Notes: generated from the letters alone by a model not told the origin. A stretch of DNA of 6,719 bases from Clostridia bacterium (GCA_017472105.1 JAFUQY010000258.1:1-6719), one strand, 5' to 3'. Positions 1-6,344 are shown, counted from the first letter of the stretch. Made by a program: numbers and translations.

Positions 1-155
1 ATGTCGGTCAGCGCGCCGTCACGCAGATTCCCGAGGAGATCAACGCGATCGTGAATGAGGAAATTTCCTCCTACCTCGGCGGCACCCGCGATGCCAAAGC
101 CTGTGCGGATATCATTCAGTCGAGAGTAAATCTCTGGCTTGCTGAGCACGAATAA
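1..155 (+). CDS. 3' end of a tandem solute-binding lipoprotein paralogue (partial)
   Basis: The reading frame is open from the window edge, with its first full codon at position 3, and ends at TAA 153-155, leaving about 50 residues. The residues align with the C-terminal tails of the two complete lipoproteins downstream: a glutamate-rich helix (IPEEINAIVNEEIS), a short Gly/Thr/Ala segment, then IIQSRVNLWLAEHE before the stop. In solute-binding proteins of Clostridia this end of the C-terminal lobe is helical. By homology within the window I infer that this is the end of a third member of the same family. Its N-terminus, lipobox and binding domain lie outside the window, so its overall architecture is inferred. 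The stop codon falls within the first unit of the intergenic repeat array. Confidence 0.85.
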   Translation, partial: VGQRAVTQIPEEINAIVNEEISSYLGGTRDAKACADIIQSRVNLWLAEHE

Positions 156-242
156 CATTCAGCCGAAATTGCAGGCGATCCATCGTGCTCCCGAGAATTT
201 CCCTTACGGAAAATTCTCCGAGGTTTGGCTATAATCTATCTG
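149..242 (+). repeat. Intergenic repeat unit 1 (94 bp, with palindrome)
   Basis: This is the first of four related units in the window. It begins CGAATAACATTCAGCCG, so its first bases overlap the last codon and stop of the preceding gene. It contains an inner palindrome at 193-218: GAGAATTT (193-200) pairs with AAATTCTC (211-218), and CC/GG extends the stem beside one bulged A. An outer imperfect stem joins AGCCGAAATT (161-170) to AGGTTTGGCT (221-230), with wobble pairs. Unit 3 differs from it at only about 8 of 94 positions, and the palindrome core is identical in units 1, 3 and 4. It resembles a REP-like or palindromic intergenic element and could work as an mRNA 3'-end structure. The function is inferred. 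Confidence 0.8.
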
Positions 243-309
243 CGAATAACATTCAGCCGAAATTGCAGGCGATCCATCTGTGCTACCAAGGTCTGGCTTT
301 GATTCATCG
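243..309 (+). repeat. Intergenic repeat unit 2, lacking the palindrome (about 67 bp)
   Basis: This unit follows unit 1 directly. Its first half (CGAATAACATTCAGCCG and on through GGCGATCCATC) is identical to unit 1, and its end (CCAAGG, then TCTGGCTTTGATTCATC) matches the end of unit 4. The whole hairpin segment of about 28 bases is missing: the sequence goes from GTGCT through one A to CCAAGG at about 284-286. It is therefore an 'empty' form of the repeat, made either by deletion of the hairpin or by never having gained it. Confidence 0.75.
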
Positions 310-359
310 ACTCATAATCCGCTGAATCCCCTGATTTTTCCATACATCCTCCAAAACGG

Positions 360-401
360 ACACCGGGTTTCCTTTGCTGGGAATCCGGTGTTTCGTTTGT
401 T
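360..401 (+). terminator. Rho-independent terminator upstream of the first full lipoprotein gene
   Basis: ACACCGG (360-366) pairs with CCGGTGT (385-391), and TTCC/GGAA extends the stem inward past a small internal irregularity; the loop is TTTGCTG. A T-rich tract (TTTCGTTTGTTGT) follows on the + strand. It lies after the repeat array and just before the next promoter, as expected for a terminator of the truncated upstream gene. Confidence 0.75.
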
Positions 402-414
402 GTCAAAATGACTC

Positions 415-443
415 TTGACAAATTTATCGCAGTATGATATACT
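415..443 (+). promoter_or_regulatory. Sigma-A promoter of the tandem lipoprotein genes
   Basis: The -35 box is TTGACA (415-420), the spacer is 17 bp (421-437), and the -10 box is TATACT (438-443), preceded by an extended -10 TG (435-436). Transcription should begin near 450, leaving a leader of about 30 nt before ATG 482. A dyad TTGTCA (400-405) / TGACAA (416-421) overlaps the -35 box and could be an operator; that part is inference. Confidence 0.88.
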
Positions 444-481
444 ACAAAAAAAGAGTTCTATATTTCACAAAGGAGGCTGTC

Positions 482-2695
482 ATGAAACATTTCACCCACA
501 GAATTACCACCCTGCTGCTTGCGGGACTGCTTCTGCTCCCGTCGTGCGGAAGAGAGGAAACACACGACCCTGTGACGGAAACTGCCGGCGAAACCACCGT
601 GCTCACCAACCGGTTCAGACTGGACGAGGCCGCGCTCCCGGAAGGACACCGGATCAGTTACCGGCCCGTTCTCACCGGAAACACCATGCTCTGCATCACG
701 CGCGACGACAATTTCACCCGATATTTCACGAAAATCGGCAGTGACGGCACATCGGAGAGCAGAAAAATCACCCTGCCCGATATGATTTCCGTGCCGTGCA
801 GCTATATCACCGAAGACACGCTGACCGTCTTCCTCGAGGACTGGAGCATCGACGAGCGAAACCCGGATTATTACCTTTACACCTTCGACACCGCCGATCC
901 GTCAGAAGCGCGTGAGATCGTACAGCTGTCCCCGTCGTCCCCGGAAATTTCGCCGAAGGAAATCTTCCCGCTCCCGGACGGAAACTGGTGCATGCGGCTC
1001 AATCAGATGATCGGGATTTATGCCCCGGACGGAAAGGAGCTCGCCATGATCGACACCTTCTCGAATCTGAACGATCTTCTGCTCCTCGGAGAAACACTGT
1101 ACGCCGTGACCACCATGAACGGAACCACGAGCCTGTACGCCATGGACGCCTCCGCACGGACACTCCCGGATCCTGTGATTCTCGAAAACCGCCTGTTCCA
1201 CTCCATGCTCGCGGACGCGGACGGGAACCTGTATCTCGGATGCACCGAAGGCATTTTCCGCTGTGATCCCGACGGCACGCTGACGATTCTCGCCGATTAT
1301 GCCGCATCGGATCTCCGGAACTACGAAATCACACCGCTTCTCTTCCGTGAGGACGGCACGATTCTGGTGTATTACCGGGACGGCGTGTTCGGGCTTGATA
1401 CCCTTGGAGTGCTCACACCGGCTGATGACCTCGACACCTCATCTCTGACCGTCATTGACGTCGTGATCGACACCGACAATCTGCTCAATCCCGCCGCCTA
1501 TGCCGCAGACTTCAACAAAACCAGCACCACGCACCGCATCGAAGTGACCAATCTCGCCGCCGAAGAAGATGGCGTGAACCGACTTGTGACCGACATGATT
1601 ACCGGACTGCGGCGGCCGGATGTTGTGATTCTCTCCGACACAGGCGACGCGGCGTATCAGCTTGTCAATGCCGGGCTGACCGTGGATCTGTACTCGCTCA
1701 TGGAAAACGATCCCGACGTGAACCGCGATACCGTGTTCGGATGCGTGCTTTCCGCTTACGAAACCGACGACGGCGCGCTCTGGGGCATCTGTCCGACATA
1801 CCGCTATGACACGCTGACCGTCAAAACGGAGCTTGCGGGCGGAAAAAATTCGTGGAACATGGAGGAATTCATGCAGTTCACCGACACTCTGCCGGACGGC
1901 GCGGGACTGACAAACAATCTGACGCAGAAACGAATCCAGTCCTCACTGTTCGGCAATGCGGGATACGGAATGTTTCTGGATGCCGGCTTTGATTCGCCCG
2001 ATTTCATCCGGTATCTCGAGCTTTTGAAATCCCTCCCGGAGAACGCGGATACGGCAGGCGGACTGACACTGGCGGGACTGTATGACCGAAATGAGCTGAC
2101 GCTCTACGAAACGAGGATCAGCGAGCCGTCCGATTATCTCAGACTGGAAGCGGTATTCCTCACGCATGATCTTACCCTGATCGGTTATCCCGGCATCGGT
2201 GACACGATCCATCCGACGAAAAATATCATGATTACCTCCGCTGACTGTGCCGAAGAAGCGTGGGAATTCGTGAAAACCATCATCAATCCCGAAGCGTTTG
2301 ACATCAATGCCTTCTACTCCCAGCGGTACAACATGCCGGTGACGAAAGCGCGGTATGACGCCATTTACGACGGCGTTTACGCGGATACGGAGTTTACCTT
2401 CGACCTCGGCGGAAGCGGGTACAGCACACGGGGATATGATCCGGAAAATCCGACGCTCGAATCGGAGCTTGACGAACCCGGCATCGTGCGTCTGTTCACC
2501 AAGGAGAAAAAGGAAGAATTCGCCGCCATCCTCGATCAGCGGAGCACCTCACCCATCCTCGGCAGTATCCACGACGAGATCACCGCCATCGTGGAGGAGG
2601 AAATCTCCGCACACCTCGCGGGAGCAAACTCAGCCGGAGACTGCGCGGGCATCATCCAGTCGCGGGTGAATCTGTGGCTTGCCGAGCACGAATAA
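482..2695 (+). CDS. Propeller-like/solute-binding fusion lipoprotein (737 aa)
   Basis: This is a probable cell-surface lipoprotein that binds a solute for an ABC transporter; the substrate is unknown. Residues 1-22 form a lipoprotein signal: basic start (MKH, R7), Leu-rich core, and lipobox LPSC with Cys22 as the lipidated residue (Pro at -2 is slightly unusual). A Thr/Glu-rich linker follows. Residues about 45-320 carry recurring strand-turn motifs (PDGN near 165, PDGK near 183, DADGNLYLG near 245, DPDGTLTI near 262, EDGTILVYY near 290), as in beta-propellers. From about residue 324 (VIDVVIDTD, then AADFNKT) the sequence looks like an extracellular solute-binding domain, including EEAWEFV at 591-597, typical of that family. 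The tail ends IIQSRVNLWLAEHE. An in-frame ATG at 434 lies inside the promoter, so ATG 482, five bases after AAAGGAGG (469-476), is the start. The neighbouring paralogue is 108 bp downstream. Ordinary solute-binding proteins are about 430 aa, so the extra length is the N-terminal region. Confidence 0.9.
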   Translation: MKHFTHRITTLLLAGLLLLPSCGREETHDPVTETAGETTVLTNRFRLDEAALPEGHRISYRPVLTGNTMLCITRDDNFTRYFTKIGSDGTSESRKITLPDMISVPCSYITEDTLTVFLEDWSIDERNPDYYLYTFDTADPSEAREIVQLSPSSPEISPKEIFPLPDGNWCMRLNQMIGIYAPDGKELAMIDTFSNLNDLLLLGETLYAVTTMNGTTSLYAMDASARTLPDPVILENRLFHSMLADADGNLYLGCTEGIFRCDPDGTLTILADYAASDLRNYEITPLLFREDGTILVYYRDGVFGLDTLGVLTPADDLDTSSLTVIDVVIDTDNLLNPAAYAADFNKTSTTHRIEVTNLAAEEDGVNRLVTDMITGLRRPDVVILSDTGDAAYQLVNAGLTVDLYSLMENDPDVNRDTVFGCVLSAYETDDGALWGICPTYRYDTLTVKTELAGGKNSWNMEEFMQFTDTLPDGAGLTNNLTQKRIQSSLFGNAGYGMFLDAGFDSPDFIRYLELLKSLPENADTAGGLTLAGLYDRNELTLYETRISEPSDYLRLEAVFLTHDLTLIGYPGIGDTIHPTKNIMITSADCAEEAWEFVKTIINPEAFDINAFYSQRYNMPVTKARYDAIYDGVYADTEFTFDLGGSGYSTRGYDPENPTLESELDEPGIVRLFTKEKKEEFAAILDQRSTSPILGSIHDEITAIVEEEISAHLAGANSAGDCAGIIQSRVNLWLAEHE

Positions 2696-2732
2696 CAGAA
2701 TTCACGCGAGTTTACAATTCCGTTACATTTAA

Positions 2733-2750
2733 GCCGTGAGTTTTCACGGT
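2733..2750 (+). other. Small perfect hairpin in the gap between the two lipoprotein genes
   Basis: CCGTGA (2734-2739) and TCACGG (2744-2749) form a perfect 6-bp stem around loop GTTT, closed by a G-T wobble at 2733/2750. No T-run follows directly; GCCGCATCG comes before TTTT. It is therefore more likely an mRNA processing or stability structure, or an operator, than a full terminator. I found no convincing -35/-10 pair in the 108-bp gap (2696-2803), so I infer that the downstream gene is co-transcribed with the upstream one. Confidence 0.4.
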
Positions 2751-2803
2751 GCCGCATCGTTTTGGTATGCAGAATGTCATATGAATTCAAAACGGAGGCT
2801 GAC

Positions 2804-5218
2804 ATGAAAAAACTGACATCACTCATTCTTGCGGGACTTCTGCTTCTCACATCCTGCAAAAACCAAACCGCCGTGGATCCGGTCACCGGGGAAACCGCCG
2901 TGAAGGAAACGCAATCCGATCCGTTGTTCACCGAAGAGGAAACCGCCCCCTATGAGGATCCCGTCGGAACTGCGACCTACACCGCGACGGAAGAGGTCGT
3001 TACCCGAACCACGCATCTGACGGGCATCTTCAAATACGAGCGCCTGCCCCGTCTGAACAACAGCTACTACAACTACATGTACACCCCGGTTTATGATGAC
3101 GACGGCAATGTCCGCGTTTACGGCACGTTCAACAGCATCGACCCGGACAAACGCCTGCTTGCCACCGTCAATCCGGAGGGCGAGGTTGTGGACTATATGG
3201 AAGTCATCCGGTACAACCTCGACAACATCGATGACATCGCCGCGACGGAGGATACTGTTTACTACGTCCAGAGAACCACGAACCGTGAGAGCGGTGAACT
3301 GGTCGGATACATTGCCGCGTGCGGTGCGTACAATTCGGGCGAGCTGATTTCGCTCAACAATATGCTCTCCACCAACCAATACGGCTACTACAACATGACA
3401 GAGCTGTGCATTGACAAAAACGGGAACGTCTATGTCAGCACGGAAACGGAAATTGCAATTCTGAAGCCCGATCTCACGCCGATCACGACGCTCAAGCCCG
3501 CCGGAGGTGTGACTGCGATGGCTGTCGACGCGGACGGTACCGTCTGGATTGCGTCCGGCGAAGGGGATGCCTATGGACTCTATCCCATTGATCCGGATAC
3601 GCAGAAGCTCGGCACGCCCCGTCTGCTCGGAAGCCTGAGAATCGACAATCTCTTTTTTGCACCCGGGTATGATTTCTACTACTCGGACTACACAACCGCC
3701 GTCTTCGGTGTGAACTTCACCGGACTGGAGGACAAGCCCACTTATTCCACCGTGGTGATGGATTTCCAGAGTTCGAACGTCGCACCCAACGAATTCACGC
3801 TTCTCGGGGTGATCGACAAGGAAAATATCCTCGCAGCCAACAAAAGCAGGACTTCCAGCGGAGGATCCCATACGCCACTGCTCTACAAAAAACAGCCCGA
3901 CCGTCCGCTGGAGGATATCGTCGTCATCGAAGTCGCGTACACCACCTCGGATTATTATTTTGAAACCGACGTCATGGAATTCAACCGGACGCACAGCAAT
4001 ATCATGGTGGTTTTGCAGGACTACTCCCGTTTCAACAACGCAATCGACCCGAACGCCGGCGAAACCCGCCTTGCCATGGACGTCGTCACCGGGGTTTACC
4101 GTCCGGATATCATCCTCGGCACCTACGATCAGCCGGTCGTGAAGGCAGTCGTGGACAACGGTGACTTCTTCGATCTCTCGCCCTATCTCCGTGCCGATCC
4201 CGAGGTCAACGAATCCGCGATTTTCCCGAGTGTGCTGTATTCCTACTCCACGGACGCGGGAAAGGTGTGGGGACTGCCGGTTGACTTTGAAGTGAAAACC
4301 GTGGTATCGAGCAATGCCCTCACCGGCGGACTTACCGATTGGAATCATGCGGAGATGCTGGATTTTGCATCAAAACTCCCGCGCAATCTCATGCTGATGC
4401 AGAATCTGTCGCAGGAAAACGCCGTCGAAAAGCTCTTCGGTACGAACGCATACGCCGCTTTTGTGGATCTGAATGCGGGAACCTGCAATTTCGACACGCC
4501 GGAGTTTACTCAACTGCTTGATCTGCTCAAATCCCAGCCTGTACAGGAACGCAGTGTCCTGTATCAGGACGAACACATCGCACGATTTGCCGGCGAGGTT
4601 GTTCTCTATCCGCACAAAATCACCCAATTCACCGACTGGCTCGCCATGGAAGTGATTTTCAATACGAAGGATTTTTCCCTGATCGGCTACCCGGTCGCGG
4701 AGAACAGCACCGACAAGAGCGCACAGCTTGCATTCAGCGAAAGCTACACCCTTCTCTCCGACTGCAAGAACCGCAACGAGGCGTGGGAATTCATCCGCTT
4801 CATGCTCGGCAGCGATTATGTTTATTCGCATTTCCACATGGCGCGCGGTCTGCCGATTATGATGGAGGAATGCCGCGGTATGGCAAAGGAATCGCTCCCA
4901 AAAATCTATGATTTCTACTACGTCATGGGCGGCTACCATGCCTCTGAACCCTACACCGATGAAGCACGGGAGTGGTATCTGTCAACTCCGCCGCAGGAAC
5001 CGAGTGTTCGCATCTTCCCCGAAGAATACATGATTGACGAATACATGGAATTTCTCACAAACGGCGTGGGTCAGCGCATCACCGACCGGATTCCGGACGA
5101 AATCAGCAAAATTGTGAACGAGGAAATCGAAAGCTTCCTCACCGGCACAAAAACCGCCGCCGACTGCGCACGGATTATTCAGTCGCGAGTGAACATCTGG
5201 CTTGCTGAGCACGAATAA
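2804..5218 (+). CDS. Second propeller-like/solute-binding fusion lipoprotein (804 aa)
   Basis: This is a paralogue of the gene before it, with the same design and probable role: an outer-face solute receptor for an ABC importer encoded elsewhere, ligand unknown. Residues 1-18 are a lipoprotein signal (MKK, hydrophobic core, canonical lipobox LTSC, Cys18). A Thr/Glu-rich linker runs to about residue 75 and shares the DPVTxET motif with its neighbour. Propeller-like turns appear near 98 (DDDGNV), 203 (DKNGNVYVS) and 242 (DADGTVWIAS). The solute-binding region begins near 373 (VVIEVAYTTSDYYFETDVMEF) and contains NEAWEFI at 658-664. The tail ends IIQSRVNIWLAEHE. ATG 2804 is chosen because GGAGG (2794-2798) lies five bases upstream and the signal peptide starts there; the in-frame ATG at 2774 and TTG at 2762 lack a ribosome binding site. 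The last codon and stop merge into the repeat array. The family is clear from pattern; specificity cannot be read. Confidence 0.9.
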   Translation: MKKLTSLILAGLLLLTSCKNQTAVDPVTGETAVKETQSDPLFTEEETAPYEDPVGTATYTATEEVVTRTTHLTGIFKYERLPRLNNSYYNYMYTPVYDDDGNVRVYGTFNSIDPDKRLLATVNPEGEVVDYMEVIRYNLDNIDDIAATEDTVYYVQRTTNRESGELVGYIAACGAYNSGELISLNNMLSTNQYGYYNMTELCIDKNGNVYVSTETEIAILKPDLTPITTLKPAGGVTAMAVDADGTVWIASGEGDAYGLYPIDPDTQKLGTPRLLGSLRIDNLFFAPGYDFYYSDYTTAVFGVNFTGLEDKPTYSTVVMDFQSSNVAPNEFTLLGVIDKENILAANKSRTSSGGSHTPLLYKKQPDRPLEDIVVIEVAYTTSDYYFETDVMEFNRTHSNIMVVLQDYSRFNNAIDPNAGETRLAMDVVTGVYRPDIILGTYDQPVVKAVVDNGDFFDLSPYLRADPEVNESAIFPSVLYSYSTDAGKVWGLPVDFEVKTVVSSNALTGGLTDWNHAEMLDFASKLPRNLMLMQNLSQENAVEKLFGTNAYAAFVDLNAGTCNFDTPEFTQLLDLLKSQPVQERSVLYQDEHIARFAGEVVLYPHKITQFTDWLAMEVIFNTKDFSLIGYPVAENSTDKSAQLAFSESYTLLSDCKNRNEAWEFIRFMLGSDYVYSHFHMARGLPIMMEECRGMAKESLPKIYDFYYVMGGYHASEPYTDEAREWYLSTPPQEPSVRIFPEEYMIDEYMEFLTNGVGQRITDRIPDEISKIVNEEIESFLTGTKTAADCARIIQSRVNIWLAEHE

Positions 5219-5305
5219 TATTCAGCCGAGATTGCAGGCGATCCGTCGTGCTCCCGAGAATTTCCCTTACGGAAAATTCTCCAAGGTTTGGCTTTAGTTT
5301 ATCTA
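5212..5305 (+). repeat. Intergenic repeat unit 3 (94 bp, with palindrome)
   Basis: The unit begins at the last codon and stop of the lipoprotein gene (CGAATAATATTCAGCCG). Its palindrome, 5256-5281, is identical to that of unit 1. The outer stem pairs AGCCGAGATT (5224-5233) with AGGTTTGGCT (5284-5293); the A-to-G change in the left arm keeps pairing as a G-U wobble. The stem is followed by TTAGTTT, so a weak terminator role for the lipoprotein transcript is possible. Confidence 0.8.
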
Positions 5306-5400
5306 CGAATAGCATTCAGCCGAAATCGCAGGCGATCCGTCGTGCTCCCGAGAATTTCCCTTACGGAAAATTCTCCAAGGTTTGGCTTTTGATTCATCTG
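5306..5400 (+). repeat. Intergenic repeat unit 4 (95 bp, with palindrome)
   Basis: This unit follows unit 3 directly, starting CGAATAGCATTCAGCCG. Its palindrome is at 5350-5375 and its outer stem arms are at 5318-5327 and 5378-5387. The outer stem ends in GGCT followed by TTTG, the best match in the set to a U-tailed terminator. A further CGAGTAA at 5401 looks like the start of an abandoned next unit. The next promoter begins 19 bases later. Confidence 0.8.
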
Positions 5401-5418
5401 CGAGTAACCCAATATCAC

Positions 5419-5447
5419 TTGACAAAATCTGCATTTTCAGCTACAAT
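5419..5447 (+). promoter_or_regulatory. Sigma-A promoter of the small-protein/CYTH operon
   Basis: The -35 box is TTGACA (5419-5424), the spacer is exactly 17 bp (5425-5441), and the -10 box is TACAAT (5442-5447), one base from consensus. The expected start near 5454 gives a leader of about 60 nt, which contains the hairpin annotated next. Confidence 0.88.
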
Positions 5448-5460
5448 ATTCAATAAATAA

Positions 5461-5509
5461 ACCGCTCCTTTTCCGGGCATACCATAGTCAGCTCGAGGAA
5501 AGGAGTGGT
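5461..5509 (+). promoter_or_regulatory. Leader hairpin sequestering the Shine-Dalgarno sequence
   Basis: The segment 5461-5474 (A, CCGCTCC, TTTT, CC) pairs with 5497-5509 (GGAAAGGAGTGGT). I count 13 pairs, including one G-U wobble (5464/5506) and one bulged T (5472), around a 22-nt loop. The whole Shine-Dalgarno motif AAAGGAG (5499-5505) is paired with CTCCTTT (5465-5471). No T-run follows, so this is not a terminator. The pairing is directly visible; the inference is that translation of the 75-aa gene is held back until the helix opens, by temperature, a ligand, a protein or ribosome activity. Confidence 0.65.
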
Positions 5510-5512
5510 CTG

Positions 5513-5740
5513 ATGCACGATCCGAGAAACATCCGCAAGGAACCGATTTTTGACGACATGCCCATCGGCTTCGGAATGGAGCTGGTGAAGAATCCCGCCG
5601 CCATGAACCGGTTCACCCAGCTGTCCGAGGAAGAAAAGCGTTCCCTCGTCGACGGCGCGTTCAACGTGACCTCCCGTGAGGAAATGCGCGCGTACGTGGA
5701 ACATTTCACCGACGGAAATCCCTTCAACAAATCCTTCTGA
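5513..5740 (+). CDS. Small protein of unknown function (75 aa)
   Basis: I cannot name this protein; it resembles short hypothetical proteins I associate with Clostridia. It has no signal peptide, membrane segment, Cys or Trp, so it is probably cytoplasmic. Visible elements are a basic/acidic N-terminus (MHDPRNIRKEP), a glycine-containing MPIGFGMELVKNPAAM segment (residues 16-31), a charged helix-like LSEEEKRSLVDGA (37-49), and a second probable helix SREEMRAYVEHF (54-65). ATG 5513 is supported by AAAGGAG (5499-5505) seven bases upstream; Met16 has no such site, although a start at MPIGFGM would also make a plausible shorter protein. It is the first gene after the promoter, behind a leader that can mask its ribosome binding site, and lies 19 bp before the CYTH gene, so the two are probably co-transcribed. 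Confidence 0.8.
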   Translation: MHDPRNIRKEPIFDDMPIGFGMELVKNPAAMNRFTQLSEEEKRSLVDGAFNVTSREEMRAYVEHFTDGNPFNKSF

Positions 5741-5759
5741 ATCATCAACGGAGTACCCT

Positions 5760-6266
5760 ATGAGCACCGAAATCGAGAGAAAATTCCTCATCCGCCTGCC
5801 GGATTTTGACGCGATTCCGAACCGACGCGTGCAGGCAATGACCCAGACCTATCTGAATGTCCTGCCGGAGGATCCCGGACTGGAACGCCGCGTACGCAGA
5901 ATCACCGAGGACGGCATGACCCGCTTCATCTACACGGAAAAGCGGACGCTCTCCGGCTCCCGTGCGGCGGTACGTCAGGAGGATGAATGGGAAATCAGCG
6001 GTGCGGAATACGAAGACAAGCTCCGCGATGCTTACTCATGGCTCGACAAGGTGCGGCATTCCTTCCCGTTCGGCGGGCATACGGTCGAGATTGATGTGTA
6101 TCCGTACGAAATCGGCGGAGATGCGCTGCTCGGTCTGGCGGTTCTGGAGATTGAAATGGCGTCGGAGGATGAGGAAATCACAATTCCGCCGTTCATTGAA
6201 GTCGTCCGTGAGCTGACCGGATCGCGGGATTTCTCCAACAAGGCGATGGCAAAACGGGTAAAATAA
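5760..6266 (+). CDS. CYTH-domain (triphosphate tunnel metalloenzyme) protein (168 aa)
   Basis: This is a single-domain CYTH protein. The family folds into a beta-barrel tunnel that binds triphosphate-containing substrates with divalent metals; bacterial members include inorganic triphosphatases and class IV adenylate cyclases. The hallmark ExExK is complete: E4, E6, K8 in MSTEIERKF. Other expected residues are visible: QTYL (29-32), basic RRVRR (43-47), TEK (59-61), RQEDEWEI (72-79), KVR (97-99), VEIDVY (109-114), the acidic LEIEM (129-133) and a late K161. The length fits the family and I see no missing key residue. ATG 5760 follows GGAG (5750-5753) by six bases; upstream in-frame codons overlap the 75-aa gene and have no ribosome binding site. 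It is probably translated from the same mRNA as the small protein and is followed by a strong terminator. The phosphatase role is more likely than cyclase, but the substrate cannot be read. Confidence 0.9.
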   Translation: MSTEIERKFLIRLPDFDAIPNRRVQAMTQTYLNVLPEDPGLERRVRRITEDGMTRFIYTEKRTLSGSRAAVRQEDEWEISGAEYEDKLRDAYSWLDKVRHSFPFGGHTVEIDVYPYEIGGDALLGLAVLEIEMASEDEEITIPPFIEVVRELTGSRDFSNKAMAKRVK

Positions 6267-6272
6267 CAAAAT

Positions 6273-6316
6273 CAGCCTGATTTGACGGAAAATTCCGCAG
6301 AATCGGGCTGTTTTTT
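6273..6316 (+). terminator. Rho-independent terminator after the CYTH gene
   Basis: CAGCCTGATT (6273-6282) pairs with AATCGGGCTG (6301-6310) over ten positions with one G-U wobble. A nested stem CGGAA (6286-6290) / TTCCG (6293-6297) lies inside, and TTTTTT (6311-6316) follows. It starts seven bases after the CYTH stop codon, so it ends the two-gene operon. Confidence 0.92.
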
Positions 6317-6344
6317 CGGTTTTGCGGGAACTTTCACAGGCGAA

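Noticed and set aside
149..309. CRISPR array or direct-repeat spacer arrangement
   Set aside because: The repeat units are about 94 bp and directly adjoin each other with no unique spacers, and there are no cas genes.
236..421. Minus-strand 61-codon open frame upstream of the first promoter
   Set aside because: It crosses a repeat unit, a terminator hairpin and the promoter region, has no ribosome binding site I can see, and its product has no recognisable features.
434..481. Longer start of the first full lipoprotein at ATG 434
   Set aside because: This codon lies within the promoter spacer and would not be on the transcript; the downstream ATG at 482 has AAAGGAGG and begins a lipoprotein signal peptide.
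2819..4348. A 509-codon open frame on the minus strand
   Set aside because: It lies entirely opposite the second lipoprotein gene, which has a ribosome binding site, a lipobox and recognisable domain motifs. The antisense product is a Val/Gly/Arg/Asp-rich string without family features, as expected from the codon bias of the sense gene.
5248..5460. A 70-codon + strand open frame through repeat units 3 and 4
   Set aside because: It is a translation of the repeat itself, with no ribosome binding site, and it runs across the next promoter. The units are 94-95 bp, not a multiple of three, so the frame shifts from one unit to the next.
5676..5759. Longer N-terminus for the CYTH protein starting inside the 75-aa gene
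   Set aside because: The CYTH motif begins directly after ATG 5760, which has its own GGAG; the extension has no ribosome binding site and is not like the family.
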